Shown here in pieces: positions 34,401 to 46,434 of a stretch of 64,000 nucleotides of DNA. The stretch lies in NCBI GenBank assembly GCA_019054805.1, contig JAHQIY010000001.1:1612001-1676000 (forward strand), written 5' to 3'. Position 1 is the stretch's first letter, and each line of letters starts with the position of its first letter. The notes beneath the pieces were generated by a model. That model made no database searches. It had not been told where the DNA came from and saw nothing but the letters and a program-made list of their open reading frames with translations. Both the position numbers and the translations under genes were made by a program. This DNA is from Brachionus manjavacas. Taxonomy: Eukaryota > Rotifera > Eurotatoria > Ploima > Brachionidae.

Positions 34401-37400
34401 TTAAATTCTTGCTATTTTCTTTGCGTGGATATCAACACTTATATCAAGGAGCAAGTCAAAATCACATCTGACATTTTTTTATTTTTTCTAAAAAAAAAAA
34501 AATTTTAGATTTGAAAAATTTTGTTAAGCAATTGAATCTCAGCTGAGAAAGCAAGAAAAAAGCCTAATACTAAATACTCAAAATCAAATTAACACGGGTT
34601 ACTTTGATCATCATCATCTGCTAGTGTTAACAGTAGTTATTTATAGCTATAGCATGATTAGGCGATTTAATATATATTTTGAATATATATTAACTCGGAA
34701 TATTTTGCCAGCGCTTTTATTTGTTTCAGTTTCGCACCGTATTTTACAATTTAATTTGAATTTCTGTGTTGCTTGTTCAACTTCACCAAATCGTTTATGG
34801 AAAAATACAAACTCGTGTTCAACGTATCGTTCAACTATTTCATTTTTTGATATAGTTACAGAACCCGAACAACCCGGAAGTTTACATAGCCAGTTAATGC
34901 TGTTTTTTTTTATTCTATGACGCTTATACAAATAAGTATTTAAACATAAGTCATGAGCATCATGGACGAGGTTAGTTTTTTCTTTTACATCTCGATTAAA
35001 CCGATTATTTTCGAAATATTCAATTTTATAATCCATAATTGGTTAATTGGGATGTTGAGAGAATTATAATGAATCGTTACAAAATTATATTTTTAATATG
35101 TGCTTTTTTTTTCAAAGTTACATTTCGTTACAAAATTATATTTTTAAAAAGTATGACAAAACTATCGTGACAAAATTATACTCTACGGAGTTAATCACGT
35201 AGAGCGGGTCAACCGAGATTAAAGCGTCGTGACAATTGTCCAGTGCTTGTTCAATATGCTCTTGAAGGAGTTTACTGAAGGTGCGTTTATCACTTCATCT
35301 GGTACCGTATCCTCTGAGGTCTTCTCTAGCGCAACCTAGATCTGGTTCTAAGTACCAATTATTTCATCTGTTCTGTTTTCAAATTTTTATTTTTGAGTGA
35401 GGTCTCCTCTTATCTCTCTTTTCGATTAGTGATGAATGGCCAAGATAGTCGCATCTAGATTTGTAGATTAGGTATTTGAGTTTATGAGATACTTTGGTGG
35501 CTTTCGGTGTATGGACAACAGGAAGGTAATGCAAATTTGACTTGAGGTCTGATAAAGCTGTGTGTACTATTTTTCTCAAGCTTAGGGTCTGTGAAGCTTA
35601 ATTTTAGGAGACCTAAAAATCTGTTTGCTTTTGAGGCAGCTCCATTAACTTTAGTGCGCTGGTTTTAAATCGCTTGATATAAGTATTCCAAGATCGCGTT
35701 TGCATTCAGCTACACTGATGATTTTTTTTTTCTTAAGATTTTATTGTATAAAATTTATATATAAAAATAGAGTATTAAAATTACAAGATAAAATAAATAA
35801 AATATTATAGAAATGGAGGCTATTAAGCACAGCCTATTTTATTTTGTTTTTTGATGAGATGATACATGTTTAATTGAATGAGGGTTATGCAGACTTGGGC
35901 AAATTGACTTTATATATTTTTTTTAATTTTGTTTTTAAAAATCAAAAAATGAAAAAATTAACATTAAGTGTTCGACATCAACATTTAATTTAAAAAAAAG
36001 CTACATCTTTCGAAAGTAAAGTCAAGTCAAATGACTTTTTTTATAAAAAAAAATTTAAGCCATATGACTTGACTTTACTTTAACTTAATGACTTTTGCCC
36101 AAGTCTGGGGTTATGTTGATTGTATGGTTTACAGTTATTTAAAAAGATGGTGTCTTAAAAAAAGTAAAGTAAATTAGGTGGCTACACTGATTAGGAAGAT
36201 ACATTTAGATATATTTAAGATTATAAAAATATGTCAGAATGACATGGCTGGTGTATTTAGCTAAAAAAAATTGGTGCCCCTAGTGTTAAAGCTAAAATTC
36301 AATTTAATGTGCGCGCGTGTCGACATAAATTTTGTCTTAATATTTTTTGTTTTGTAAAGTGCGGCATCAATGTATGTGCCGTACGACGAGGCCGATCACG
36401 ACACAATCAGCTTGGCCAACAACTTAGAAGACATTCTATCGGGCGCCACCTTCGGCTCGACAACAGACCTGAATTCTCAGTCCAAATCGGCGTCGACTCG
36501 TTCGAAACAATTGAAACTTTTGAACAAACGAAAAAAGTCGTCCAACACCGAAAACCTAAAGACCAAAGAAAAAATGCAGCTGATAAAACAAAAGTTGAAG
36601 CAAAAATCGGACAAAATAGCCGAGTGCACAAAACAAAGCGAAACAGAGACGGATGCGAGTAGAAAAAAGAGCCGGCCCAAAAAAAGCGCCATTGTGGCCG
36701 CGCCGAGCAAACAAACCGAAGAAAACGACATCGAGGCGAACGAAGTGGACGATGACGAAATAAGCGATGACGAGTATGCGGACGAATATCTGGACAACGA
36801 CGACGAGGACGACGACGACGAATATGAGGAAGAGGAGGAGGAGGACGACAACGACGTGGAAGACAACCACTACTATCCGAATTTGAGTCGTTCGAGCGAA
36901 AACAACAACAATTTAGAATCAGAATTCGCCGCCGACGACGACAACGACGACTACGATGACGGCGACGACGACGACGAAGACGAAAACGAACTAATTCTAA
37001 ACAAATCCGAATGTTTGCTTAACGAAGATCAGCAACCGAGCGCTTCGCCCAACCATGCCGGCGGCGACATACCGTCCTCGTTGGCTACCACCGCTCTGCC
37101 CACTCTCAACACTCCCACCACTGACACCGAGCACCTGCAAACGCCGTATTCGGGCCGCATCAACAAAAACGCACTCGTTCAAAGCTCCAAATTGGACTAC
37201 ATCAAAAGCAGGCGAAAAGTCGACGCCAAAAAATCCAACAACCAGCCCGGTGACTCGGCCGCAGACCAATCTACAGTGGCCAAAGAACACGAAAGCGACA
37301 AGCCTAGGCGGCGCCGGCCCAAACGCTACGAGATAGCCTCGTTTTCGCCCACCACCACCATTCTTGTCAAGACACTTAATTTCGAGAGGAAAAAATCGCT

Positions 37401-39444
37401 CAAAAAAATGAACCCAAGTGACGACCAACAGCATCAACAGCATCAACAGCACCAACTTCAACAGCAGGACCGAATTGTGTCCAGTTCGAACAAAAAAGTG
37501 AGCTTCAGTGTGAACGAGGAGAAGAGCAGAAAGGCGCCGAACAAACTGGACTCGTTGTACTCCAAGTCAAGCATTGAGGAAACGATAACCAGCTTGCCGG
37601 AGAAAAAAAACAATCAATTGAACCCGATACTGAAGAGCGGCAATCGGTTGGAAATGCTAAAATCAAACCTGACCAGCTCGGCCTCCATTCTAAAGCCCTA
37701 CCAGCCCAATCCGATCGTAGCCGCGTCCGCTTTGGACAAAAGCGCCGACCGGGTGTACTCGGCCGCCAAACAAAAACAGCTCTCGTTGTCCGCCAACGAT
37801 CTAGCTCAGCCGTCCAAGTCTAGCATCAAACTTCCGCCCGTTGTCAACAACTCTCTCCACTCAACCAATGATTCCAATATTTTGATAGCCGGCAGCTCCA
37901 ACAATTTGAACAGCATCGGTCTAAATGAAGTCAAAAAAAAAGTCACCGATCTAAGCAGATATTGTTGTTATTGCAAGAAAAAAACCGGACTTGCTTCGTC
38001 CTACATGTGCAGGTAAATGAATAAAATTTGAGAAAAAAATTTTTCCCTTTTATTTTTATTTAAAAAATATATTTTTATATTTTGAAAAAAAATTAAATTT
38101 GATTATTTTTTTCGTTTGTTTTGTGCAAATAGGTTGGAATAAAGTGAAAAGAAAATTTAAAAGAAAATAAAAAAATTATAATAAAAAGAGGGTCTAGTGC
38201 AAAACATTTAGGGTTTTTAAATGATGCTGGTTTGACGAACAAGACTGATCACAATTGTAATGTGCTTGATCACTCAGAATTTTATAATGCTATACCAGAT
38301 TTGCTTAAAAGTCCTAAAATAAAGTCCAAGTCCGGACTTTAAAAAAAAAGTAGACTTTTTTTTTAAGTATACCCTTAAACTTGCTAGATGAGGCTTTTGT
38401 TATAACCCGGATTAAATTTTATTTTAAATTTGATTTATACACAGTTACAATTACTTTTTGTCTCAACAATTACAGTACTTATTATTTTCTAGTTATAAAT
38501 TTTCATATATAAGTGTTTGTTTTTCATTTATTAGTTTCAGATTCCAATTTATTTCAAATAAAAACTTAGCCTTAAGAATATTTCTTTTATTGTTTGGTCT
38601 CTCAACTACAGCATACGGGAATTATTAAATTAACACTCGTCTTTACACGAAAAATGATTATATCAAAAAATTTATCCTCTTGGGTTGTCTAATTCATATT
38701 TCAGAATTTTCTTGCAATTTTAGAATAAAAGTATTCACAATTCTTCTTCAGTATTCAAAATTTTAAAACCCGGACTTGGACTCTTAAAAAAATAAAAGTC
38801 TTTGGCTCGAACTTATGAAAAAAAAAAAAAAAAGTTCGGACTTGGACTTGACTTGAGACTTGTGACTTTTAAACAACTCTGTGTGTCAACGATTTGGCAA
38901 TCTGTTTTGTTCACCAAACCAGCATCATTAAAATGATCGAATTTAGGACAAGACCAAAAAAAATTTATTATGATTTATTTTCAATTTACGCCATTTCAAT
39001 AAGAAAAAAAATAATATAAATCGTAGAAATATAATTTTGGGTTAATTTTTAATATTTAACAAAGTATGTTAAATCCAAAAATAAACTTCTGATAATTTTT
39101 TTTTCAAATAGTAAAAATTTATTTAATAATTAAAATATGATCATTTTGAGCATCAAAAAATGATCATATTATTCCAGTTGCCTTTTAAATTACTATTACT
39201 CAATATAAATAGAAATGCAATTCTAAAAGATTACCTCTGGAGTCATTTAAAGCAATTCAGGACAAGAATAAAATTAAATAAATTTTTTTTAATTGCTTTA
39301 TTTTTAAGATGTGGTAACAATTATTGTACCCAGCACAGGTATGCGGAGGCGCATTCGTGCACTTTTGACTACAAGACCGAAGGTCGTAAGTTGATCGAAC
39401 AGAGCAATCCGCTGGTCGCTGCTCCAAAATTACCTAAAATTTAA
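31477..39444 (+). CDS. ZFAND4: AN1-type zinc finger and ubiquitin-like domain protein 4
   Basis: Orthologue of ZFAND4 (ANUBL1); the family combines an N-terminal ubiquitin-like domain with a C-terminal AN1 finger, and its cellular role is poorly known. Four exons: 31477-31747, 31810-32002, 36360-38012 and 39309-39444, about 750 residues (human 727). The ubiquitin-like domain occupies residues 5-85 (IDINIETLAGTTFSLKVSP, EGIPISHQHLIW) and ends with the hallmark IRGGPINTRR. Exon 2 carries VTLLLFRDGDHLNLLRVIDRG. The long third exon is low-complexity: acidic runs at about 36741-36990 and a Gln/His run at about 37426-37467. The AN1 finger is split by the last intron (CCYCKKKTGLASSYMC / RCGNNYCTQHRYAEAHSC), and the C-terminus NPLVAAPKLPKI is family-exact. 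The exon 1 donor is weak (CGCT|GTTCGT, chosen because it keeps frame and the conserved RR) and could be off by a few bases. Confidence 0.93.
33513..33774. mobile_element. hAT-type MITE with exact 8-bp target duplication
   Basis: The ends are CAGAGTTGTTTAAAAGTC, perfectly inverted at the right (ending 33774). The flanking exact 8-mer is ATTCTTTT at 33505-33512 and 33775-33782. The interior has AAGTCCGGACTT-type palindromes. Same family as 5358-5674, 35890-36107 and the nested copy near 38296. Confidence 0.9.
34647..35036 (-). pseudogene. FLYWCH-domain fragment, probably from a MULE transposase
   Basis: A 129-codon open frame on the minus strand contains NTYLYKRHRIKKNSINWLCK, then GCSGSV and a distal EHEF, the Y/W/C spacing of FLYWCH zinc fingers found at the N-terminus of many animal MULE transposases. 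The last H of the C2H2-like set is substituted or out of register. No catalytic domain follows. Confidence 0.6.
35175..35735 (-). pseudogene. CR1/L2-type non-LTR retrotransposon 3' end, decayed
   Basis: The minus strand reads ECKRDLGILISSDLKPAH near 35690-35735, then AASKANRFLGLLKLSFTDPK. After a frameshift come KVSHKLKYLIYKSRCDYLGHSS (about 35430-35500) and finally PDEVINAPSVNSFKSILNKHW (about 35235-35300). This order is diagnostic of the CR1/L2 RT C-terminus. It is followed by the hairpin CTCTACG...CGTAGAG (35181-35204) and TTTTGT-containing tail repeats. Several frameshifts. Confidence 0.85.
35890..36107. mobile_element. hAT-type MITE with exact 8-bp target duplication (nested)
   Basis: The ends are CAGACTTGGGCAAA, perfectly inverted at 36107. 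The flanking exact 8-mer is GGGTTATG at 35882-35889 and 36108-36115. The interior is of GACTT/AAGTC type. It lies inside the piggyBac-like element 34286-36285, so it is the younger insertion. Confidence 0.9.
38222..38937. mobile_element. TIR element in the last ZFAND4 intron, with a nested hAT-type MITE
   Basis: Inverted ends TGATGCTGGTTTG (38222) and CAAACCAGCATCA (ending 38937) match over about 25 bp with few differences. The flanks read TTAAA on both sides, so the target duplication is TTAAA or TTAA. Inside, a hAT-type MITE runs from CAGATTTGCTTAAAAGTC (38296) to an inverted CAGAGTTGTTTAAAAGTC ending near 38881. No clean 8-bp duplication was found for this inner copy. Confidence 0.65.
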
Positions 39445-42400
39445 TGTATAAAAATTTTTTTTTTTAAAAATGAGAATTTTTTAGCATCCTATAGAATAAA
39501 GTTGTACATTTTTTTTCTCTAATTTAAAAAGCGTGTTTGAGCATTTAATTTTAAATAAAGTTCTAGTTTTTGTCATTTTTGTTCTTTCTCATGTGAATTA
39601 TTTTTGCTTGAAAATAGAAAATTTGACAACCTATTTTGAATATAATGGTGATTCAAAAAAAAAATTATGGTTTGGTTTTGAACTGTTAAGTGTAGTCCGA
39701 AAAAATTACAAATTTAATTGAAATTTATCATTTTACGTAAATTTAACAATCATTTAATCTAAAAGTCCAAAAAAAATAATTTTTTAATAATTATTCAAAT
39801 AAAATAAATATTTCAGCTTTTTTTTAAACCCAAAGACAAGTAATTTTTTTGAAAAAAAATTGATCAGAAATAAAATTTCAATTCTAGCTTAGTGCATTTT
39901 GCAGAGATTATTGTTCTTAATAAAACGCTATTTGATTTTTTATCATTTTATTCAGTTATTTTGTACTGAATTTTAAAGAAACAATTTTATTGATAAAAAA
40001 TAATCTAATTTTACAATAGTACAAATATAAAGAATTTTACAAAAAATATATAAAAGCTTTCTTTTTGGCGCTAATCTTTTAAAAGTAATACAGATTTTAT
40101 GTTTAAAAGCCTAAAATGAATAGTAAATGTTTTTGTTTGCTTAAATTTACCACCAAAATTTACCAAAAATCACTGAAATCACTGAATTTTTACTGGTTTT
40201 CAAAATCAGGAAAAAATTAAAAAAATTAATATCTGTTTGAAAAATAAAATTGAAAAAAATCACAAAATCACTAATTCGTTTTTTTAATTTTAAAAGAATT
40301 AGCAATTTTTCAAAGTTTACTTAAAAATGCTCAACTCCTATGACCTAATGAATGTTATATATCTTATTTTGATCATCAAAGACTCATAATGAATTTTGAA
40401 ATTTGGTATTTGAGATCAAATTTTAATTATTACCATTAGAACTCTTCATTTTTAATGTTCATTTGAGTTTGAGTTTTTTAATTTTTTATTTAAAAAATTA
40501 TTATTTGGCAATGTGTAAAACATCAGAATTAAAGTTTGTCAATTTTATTTTAAATAGACTAGATTTATTTTTAAAATATAATAACATTTGAGGTTGTTTT
40601 TTTATTAAATTTTTTTAATTTTTGAAAAAAATTTTGAATAGAATAATTTTCTAAGAGAAACCTTTTATAAATTAAAAATATAAGATGAAAAAAATATAAA
40701 ACAAATTATTTTTAAATGAGTTTGCTTGGCTTTGTAAAAAAGTTTATCAGTGAAGTCGTTTTCATTGCTACTGCTTAGCTTTTTATCTTGGAATCAACAC
40801 ACTTTATGTTGTGCTTATTAAGCAGACTTTTTAACATTATTATATATTTCTAAACTAGCATTTGTTTGATGATCAAGTCTTCCATTGTATGTAATTTTTT
40901 CAGCGACAACAGAACAGCAAGTTTTGAACAGCACCCAAACGATTTAAATAACAAACTGTTTAAATTGAAAGAGAAATGATTCTTCAGTATTTAAATAAAA
41001 TCTCTTTGCATTTTTATTCAACTCAAATATATATGGTTGTAAGTTGAATCGTTCATTAGAGTAAAAATTAATTAAAGACAATTAATTAGAAATAAGTATT
41101 TTATCTTTAATTTAGAACAATTGAGCGTCTAATTTTAAACATTATTCCACTTTATATCATTAGGCTTGTTTTTGTTATTTAGTTTCAAGTTTTCCTTGGG
41201 TAAAAGAGGTTAAAAAAGAGCTAACTAAACATTTTTTTCTTTTATTTTTTTTCACTTTTTTAAAAGACGTTAAACAATAGTCTTTTATGAAAAAATTTTT
41301 AAAATAAAAAAAACAATGCACCTACTCTCTAATTTAAATTGATATGAAAAAAACAATCAAAATTCAGAATTAGCTTTTGGAAAATCATGAAAAAAGAGAG
41401 AATTTGAGCATTTTTTAATTTTCTAAAAGTCTACTATCATTCATTAAATAAACAATCACATAAAATTTTAGAAAAAAGTAAAACATTGATTTTAAAATTT
41501 TTTAAAATATTTTCTCTGCATTTATCCTCAAGTCTTTTTATCAATAACTTTTTTGAATTATTCAACTGATTTTTGATTAGTCTTAACACTTAAAAAAATT
41601 GCTATCTTCAAGCTATTTGAACTTAAGAAGATAAAAATGCTTTTTTTATTTTATCTCTTCAAAAATTAATAAAAGAAAATTAAAAAGAAGCACAAATAAA
41701 ATCGATCTGGGCATAAAAAGTCAAAAAATTTAGAATCATTTTTCTAATCGGCATTTATTTTCTATTTTAATAAAAATGATCTCTTTTAATTGAACTCAAT
41801 ATTAACATTCTTTGAATATAGATGCTCTAATAACTAATAATCTAATTCAGATTATCTATCATCATATAAAGGCTGTTGAAAAATATGTTATTTTGAGCAT
41901 TAATTTAAAAAATTTGCCAATTCATAAAAAAAAGTTGATTTATTCAAAGAACATTTTAGAGTGCTTTCAAAATATATAAAGTTAAAAATCAAAAATTAAA
42001 TTAAAATTCAGTCATTCTAATTAGACTATTTTAGAAAAAAATAATCCATTCCAAATGTAAAACATCATGTTTGTTATATTATTTAGATTTTTTAGAATCT
42101 AATAAAATTCTTCGATTATTAAAGCTTTGTTTGTTCAATATTAAATTCTAAGTTTTCCGTTTTTTTTTCATCAAATTTATTTCATTTTTTTTTAAGTTTA
42201 AAGATACACAAATTATTTTAATACTTGAAGAAACAAGACTAAATCGTGATTTATTGAAGGCATAAGGATAATTGAAGCTAATTTTTAATCTGCACTTTTG
42301 ATCGAATTAAACAGTTATATTCCTGAAAAAATATTTTAAAGAATTAATCAAGCATCAAAAATTTGAGCATTATAGATAAACCAATTGAGCTCGAATAGAA

Positions 42401-44176
42401 CAGCTATAAAAATGCAATCTATTAAATGAACTCTTTTTTTTCAAATCAAAAGAGGAAATATAAAATAATCAATTTAAATGTATGAAAAAAATGGTAGAGC
42501 GGGTGAATATTTAATCAGGCGTCTTTTTTTTTTAAACCGAAAATATAAGAATATCTAAAATATTTTTTGTTCATAAAGTTTAATTAAAGAATTTTTATTA
42601 AGCGCTGAGCAAATTTCTCATTCACGGAGTAAAAAAAAATTATTGTCAAAAAACCAATTATCTAGTATTTTTAATTTCATTTTATTTTGGTTTATTTTGT
42701 TTATTTAACTTTTTTATGAAAACTTTCTTATTTGATCAATTGTCAAATTTTACTTTGTATGTTAATCATGAGTCTTATGAATAAAATTTTTTGTTGGATT
42801 TCTACGATTTCTAAGATAATCACGTGACAGCCATTCTATTACAAAAAAGGAAACATTAGTACCTCGAAAGCTTTTTTAACAGTATGATATGTACTTATCC
42901 AAAAATTCGAGGTATTCATTCGAATTGAAATTTAAAGCGGCAATCAACAAAATTAGCAAAAAAATTTTTAGTTGTTCATTTCAATCAAAAATTATTGTTT
43001 ATTAAATATATTAAGTTGTAATCAAATCAAAATATTAAATTTCTATTTTGCTCATAAGATAAATTAAAAAACAAAACATTTTATTCATCTAAAATAAAAC
43101 ACAACAAATAAATTTTAATCTTTTTTTAATTATTTTTATCAACACAATCAGTTTATAGGAAAAAGAAATAAATATAATTATTTCTTTGGGATTAGGGAGC
43201 TTAGTGGATCCTGATGGATCAAATAACGAGGCATATGTTATTAGCTAATTTGATTATCTATTGACTATATGACGCCTATTTCATGAGTTTTACAATCTTT
43301 CTAAATTTATCCAAATAACTGCAAGTTATCAAACTTTAGATCACTTAAAGTCTAATGAGGTAAATATTTGAAGTTGAAAATGTTAGATCAAATTTTGCTT
43401 CTTTTGTCTGATTCAAGTCGTCAGAGAAAATTATAAACTCGAAAATTATTGCTTCGATGGATTACGGAAGGATATTCTATAACAAACAGTAATAATGAAA
43501 TTAATTCAAGTTGTCAATTTTTTCCCTTAGGTTCAAGTACCTACAAGACCGTGCTTAATTTGGTGAAAATTATGTAAAATAGTTGCAGTATTTGCATGAC
43601 ATGGCTCACATTTGTATCTGTCAAATAAATCCATCTTTCCTTTGATGCTGAATTGATCGCCTGATTAGGGATTTAATCTCACAATGGCCTTAATCAATCG
43701 CTCATTTAGTTGAGTTAAAAAAATTACTAAAATATGTTCATCGTTTATCGAATGATCAATTTGCTAATCTAAAAATGCCTAAAAATGATTTATAAGAGCC
43801 AGAGAAAAAAAAAACAAAAATTAATCATAATCGACTCAGAGCGATATTTAAATTTAGGTACTTTATTTGCCAAAGCTGTTTTTTTTGACATTTTAGATAA
43901 TTGATTTTATCTCCGATTGAATCTAATTTATTTCCGTTCATTTAAGAAAAAGCATTACGCAGATAGAGTTTTATTTTTTTTTAATTTAAAAATTTTTCCT
44001 TAAGTTAAACAAATTAACATTTAAAAAATCTAATTCGGCTAATGTTTATCTTAGATAATATTATTCAATTAATAAAAATCAATAAAAAAATTTAAAAAAA
44101 TCCAAATTTTTTCCCATTATTTGTAAAGTAAAATCTATTTTTTCTATTTTTTTTTAACTTTTCGGTGTGATCAAAA
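39445..44176. other. 4.7-kb intergenic region between ZFAND4 and the GPCR
   Basis: Strongly AT-rich throughout. An AATAAA signal for ZFAND4 lies near 39495. No coding frame, structured repeat or transposon end was recognised. A slightly less AT-rich part at about 43190-43720 has no readable motif. Confidence 0.6.
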
Positions 44177-45508
44177 ATGAAAAACTTGACATTAATGTTC
44201 AACAAGTCGACAGATTACGATCTAGACTACGATCTTTTCTACATGGATGAACAAAAGTATTTGCTTCAATGGCTAATTAAATTCATTCCATCGGTCCTAA
44301 TCTACTCTCTTACCTTTATACTGGGATTTTTCGGCAATCTGCTCGTCATTTTTTCCATCATCTATCTAAAAAAATTACAAAGTATCACCAACTTGTTCTT
44401 GCTTAGTCTAGCCACTGCTGACCTCCTACTGATCATCATATGTGTACCTATTAAGGTAATGTACACCCAATTTTAAATTAATTTCTGATCAATAAAATTT
44501 AAAAATTAGATTACAGAATTTTTTACCAACGAGTGGCTTTTTAGTCCCGCCATGTGCAAAGTGTTTCACTATATGCAGTTTTTTACGGCCATTTGTTCCG
44601 TAATCAACTTGACCATGATGAGTTTGGAGAGATATTTGGCAATTTTGCATCCTCTGAGAGCCAAGTACACATGTACGCGAAAGCGAGCCAAAATAATTAT
44701 CTTGTTGATTTGGAATTTTTCCATGATTGCTGCGTTTCCGGTAGTCTTGGGTAAAGAGGCGGTAAAGACAGGCATAAAGCGTCAAGTTTACATTTGTATC
44801 CGGGTTTGGTCGCCCATTAGTTGGAAAATATTCGAGATTTATCGCTCGTCGATAATTCTCATTGTTCCATTGTCAATTATGATTTTTACCTATACAAAAA
44901 TATGCGTTAAATTGTGGAAAATGCCTGACTCCAGGCGAAAATTAACCGAAAGCGTTAGTCTCCAAGTCATTAAGTAAATTTTTTATTTTTTTTTGTTGAA
45001 AAAATGGAAAAAAAAAATTTTTTCAAGGTCTGATGAAACAGAAAAAGGTTCAATGGTGCCCAAGAAAAACATGCGAATGGCTTCGGTACGCTGCGATGAT
45101 GAAACAACTCGGAAACAAATTATAAAAATGCTTATTTGTATTATAGCTATATTTTTTCTCAGCTGGTCACCATTGACAATCAACAATCTTCTTGTCTCGT
45201 TCAAAATTTTGCCTAATGTCAATCACGGAATTTTGTGGTACCTGAGAATTAGTTTTTTTGTACTATCCTATGTGAATAGTTGTATTAATCCAATTGTTTA
45301 TTCATTTATGTCAAAAAATTTTCGCGAAGGTTTCCGACACATTATTGGCAAAGTGCTGAAATGTTGGAAAAAAGCGCCAAAAACAATTTCGGAAAAATTC
45401 GACACCCAAGAAAACAAATTCGAAATAAAATCATCTTCAGAGAGCCAAGAGCAGACCAAGTCTCTCATTTGTGGCACAAATAGAACCCAAATATCGACCT
45501 GTATTTAA
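44177..45508 (+). CDS. Class A G protein-coupled receptor, neuropeptide-receptor-like
   Basis: Seven-transmembrane plasma membrane receptor. Three exons, 44177-44455, 44510-44973 and 45028-45508, with two 54-bp introns and consistent phases, give 407 residues. Hallmarks in order: N-glycosylation sites NLT and NKS near the N-terminus; TM1 GNLLV; TM2 LATADLLL; the TM3 disulphide Cys (AMCK) and ERY in place of DRY (SLERYLAILHPL); TM4 W; TM5 P; TM6 FFLSWSPL (the usual C-W-x-P replaced by S-W-S-P); TM7 NSCINPIVYSFMS with NPxxY. The tail is basic and then Ser/Glu-rich. The layout matches peptide receptors of the beta-rhodopsin group. The ligand cannot be inferred. AATAAA follows at about 45531. Confidence 0.92.
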
Positions 45509-45676
45509 TTTTGTGTTTTTTATTTTTATCAATAAATATTTTTTAATTAAAAATAAATGTTACTTTTTTTTTTCAAATTTTACTGAAAATTATATAATCA
45601 AGATCCATGGAAACATTTTATTTTAGTCAAGTCAATTTGTTTTAGAGCTTTATTCTTGAGCAAAAAAGTCTTAATT

Positions 45677-46167
45677 ATGTCGCAGAATTTACATCATCCG
45701 GACAAAAACAGGACTGGTATCAACCGATTCAGATGTGATGTTTTGGAAAATAATTGGAACGAGGATCGGCATGACAAAAATTATGTCAGCCAGCACCAAC
45801 CACTAAGTCTAGTCTCTTTAAGTCAATTCTTAAATTTCGAAAAGTTAATAATTTTTAAAATTTAGAGCTATGGATATGCATATGAGACCACACATTCCGA
45901 ATTGAATACTAACAGTAGCAAATATGTACCGAGTAGCCTGCAAGAAAAAGCTGCCTATCTACCAGGTAAATTGATTATTTATTTCAAAGCGAGATTGTTA
46001 TAAAATTTTTTTCTTTAGTGCACCGAATAGTCGCTTATCCTGGACACCAACCAGAAGTGGTATATCAGCCAAGAGTGAACACATACGAGACAGAAAGCAG
46101 AGTTAATTATTTGAATCCAAAACTAAAATTATTTCCGATTTATTTTGAAAGAATAATCAAAGATTAA
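45677..46167 (+). CDS. Small three-exon gene of unknown function (127 aa)
   Basis: Predicted from splice signals: exons 45677-45811, 45866-45965 and 46019-46167, introns of 54 and 53 bp, the usual size in this window. The frame is maintained to the TAA at 46165-46167. The first donor (CTA|GTCTCT) is non-ideal; the second intron is canonical (CCAG|GTAAAT...TTTAG). The protein is rich in Tyr, Asn, His and Pro with no membrane segment or signal peptide (SYGYAYETTHSELN, then YPGHQPEVVYQPRVNTYE). The Tyr/Asn/Pro-rich character recalls small ciliary microtubule inner proteins, but I do not recognise a family and assign no function. Confidence 0.6.
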
Positions 46168-46434
46168 ATTTGGTTAAATAATTTTAAATTTTTTCTATCT
46201 TTGATTTGGGAGAAATGTGGACCAGAAAATCATTAAAAATTTCCTTCTCAAATATTTGCTTAATTAAAAATTTTTAAATCAATAAATTTTTTAATTGGAG
46301 TTTTTGTTCAAATAAAATGCATTTCTCTTGAAAAAAATGCTTCAATTAATTATTTTAATACGTTTGTATTTACCTTTTTAAAATGTGTGAATAAACATTT
46401 AAAAATATTTTATGTTTATTTGAAATAATAAAAA

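Larger units (their letters stand above)
34286..36285. mobile_element. piggyBac-like element with TTAA target ends
   Basis: Left end CACTAGAAGCACC, right end inverse of CACTAGGGGCACC, both directly flanked by TTAA (34282-34285 and 36286-36289). Subterminal ATGTCAAACTGACAG (left) pairs with ATGTCATTCTGACAT (right, inverted). No piggyBac transposase remains; later insertions fill the interior. A third CTAGTG|TTAA end lies at 34620-34629, so the segment 34286-34625 might instead be a smaller element of its own. Confidence 0.7.
32003..36359 (+). other. 4.4-kb transposon-filled intron of ZFAND4
   Basis: Donor AG|GTATGT, acceptor GTAAAG. Contents in order: AT-rich DNA, a hAT-type MITE (33513-33774), and a piggyBac-like element (34286-36285) with a FLYWCH fragment, a CR1/L2 3' end and another hAT MITE nested in it. 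The short segments 33290-33500 and 33790-34080 are GC-richer but unrecognised. Confidence 0.8.

Noticed and set aside
36397..37461. Long minus-strand frames opposite ZFAND4 exon 3
   Set aside because: Shadows created by the acidic and GC-richer coding sequence on the + strand.
39533..39721. 62-codon frame after ZFAND4
   Set aside because: Lies in the 3' flank, low complexity, no motif.
43190..43720. Less AT-rich stretch before the GPCR checked for an upstream exon
   Set aside because: No open frame joins the GPCR start, which already has a plausible N-terminus with glycosylation sites.
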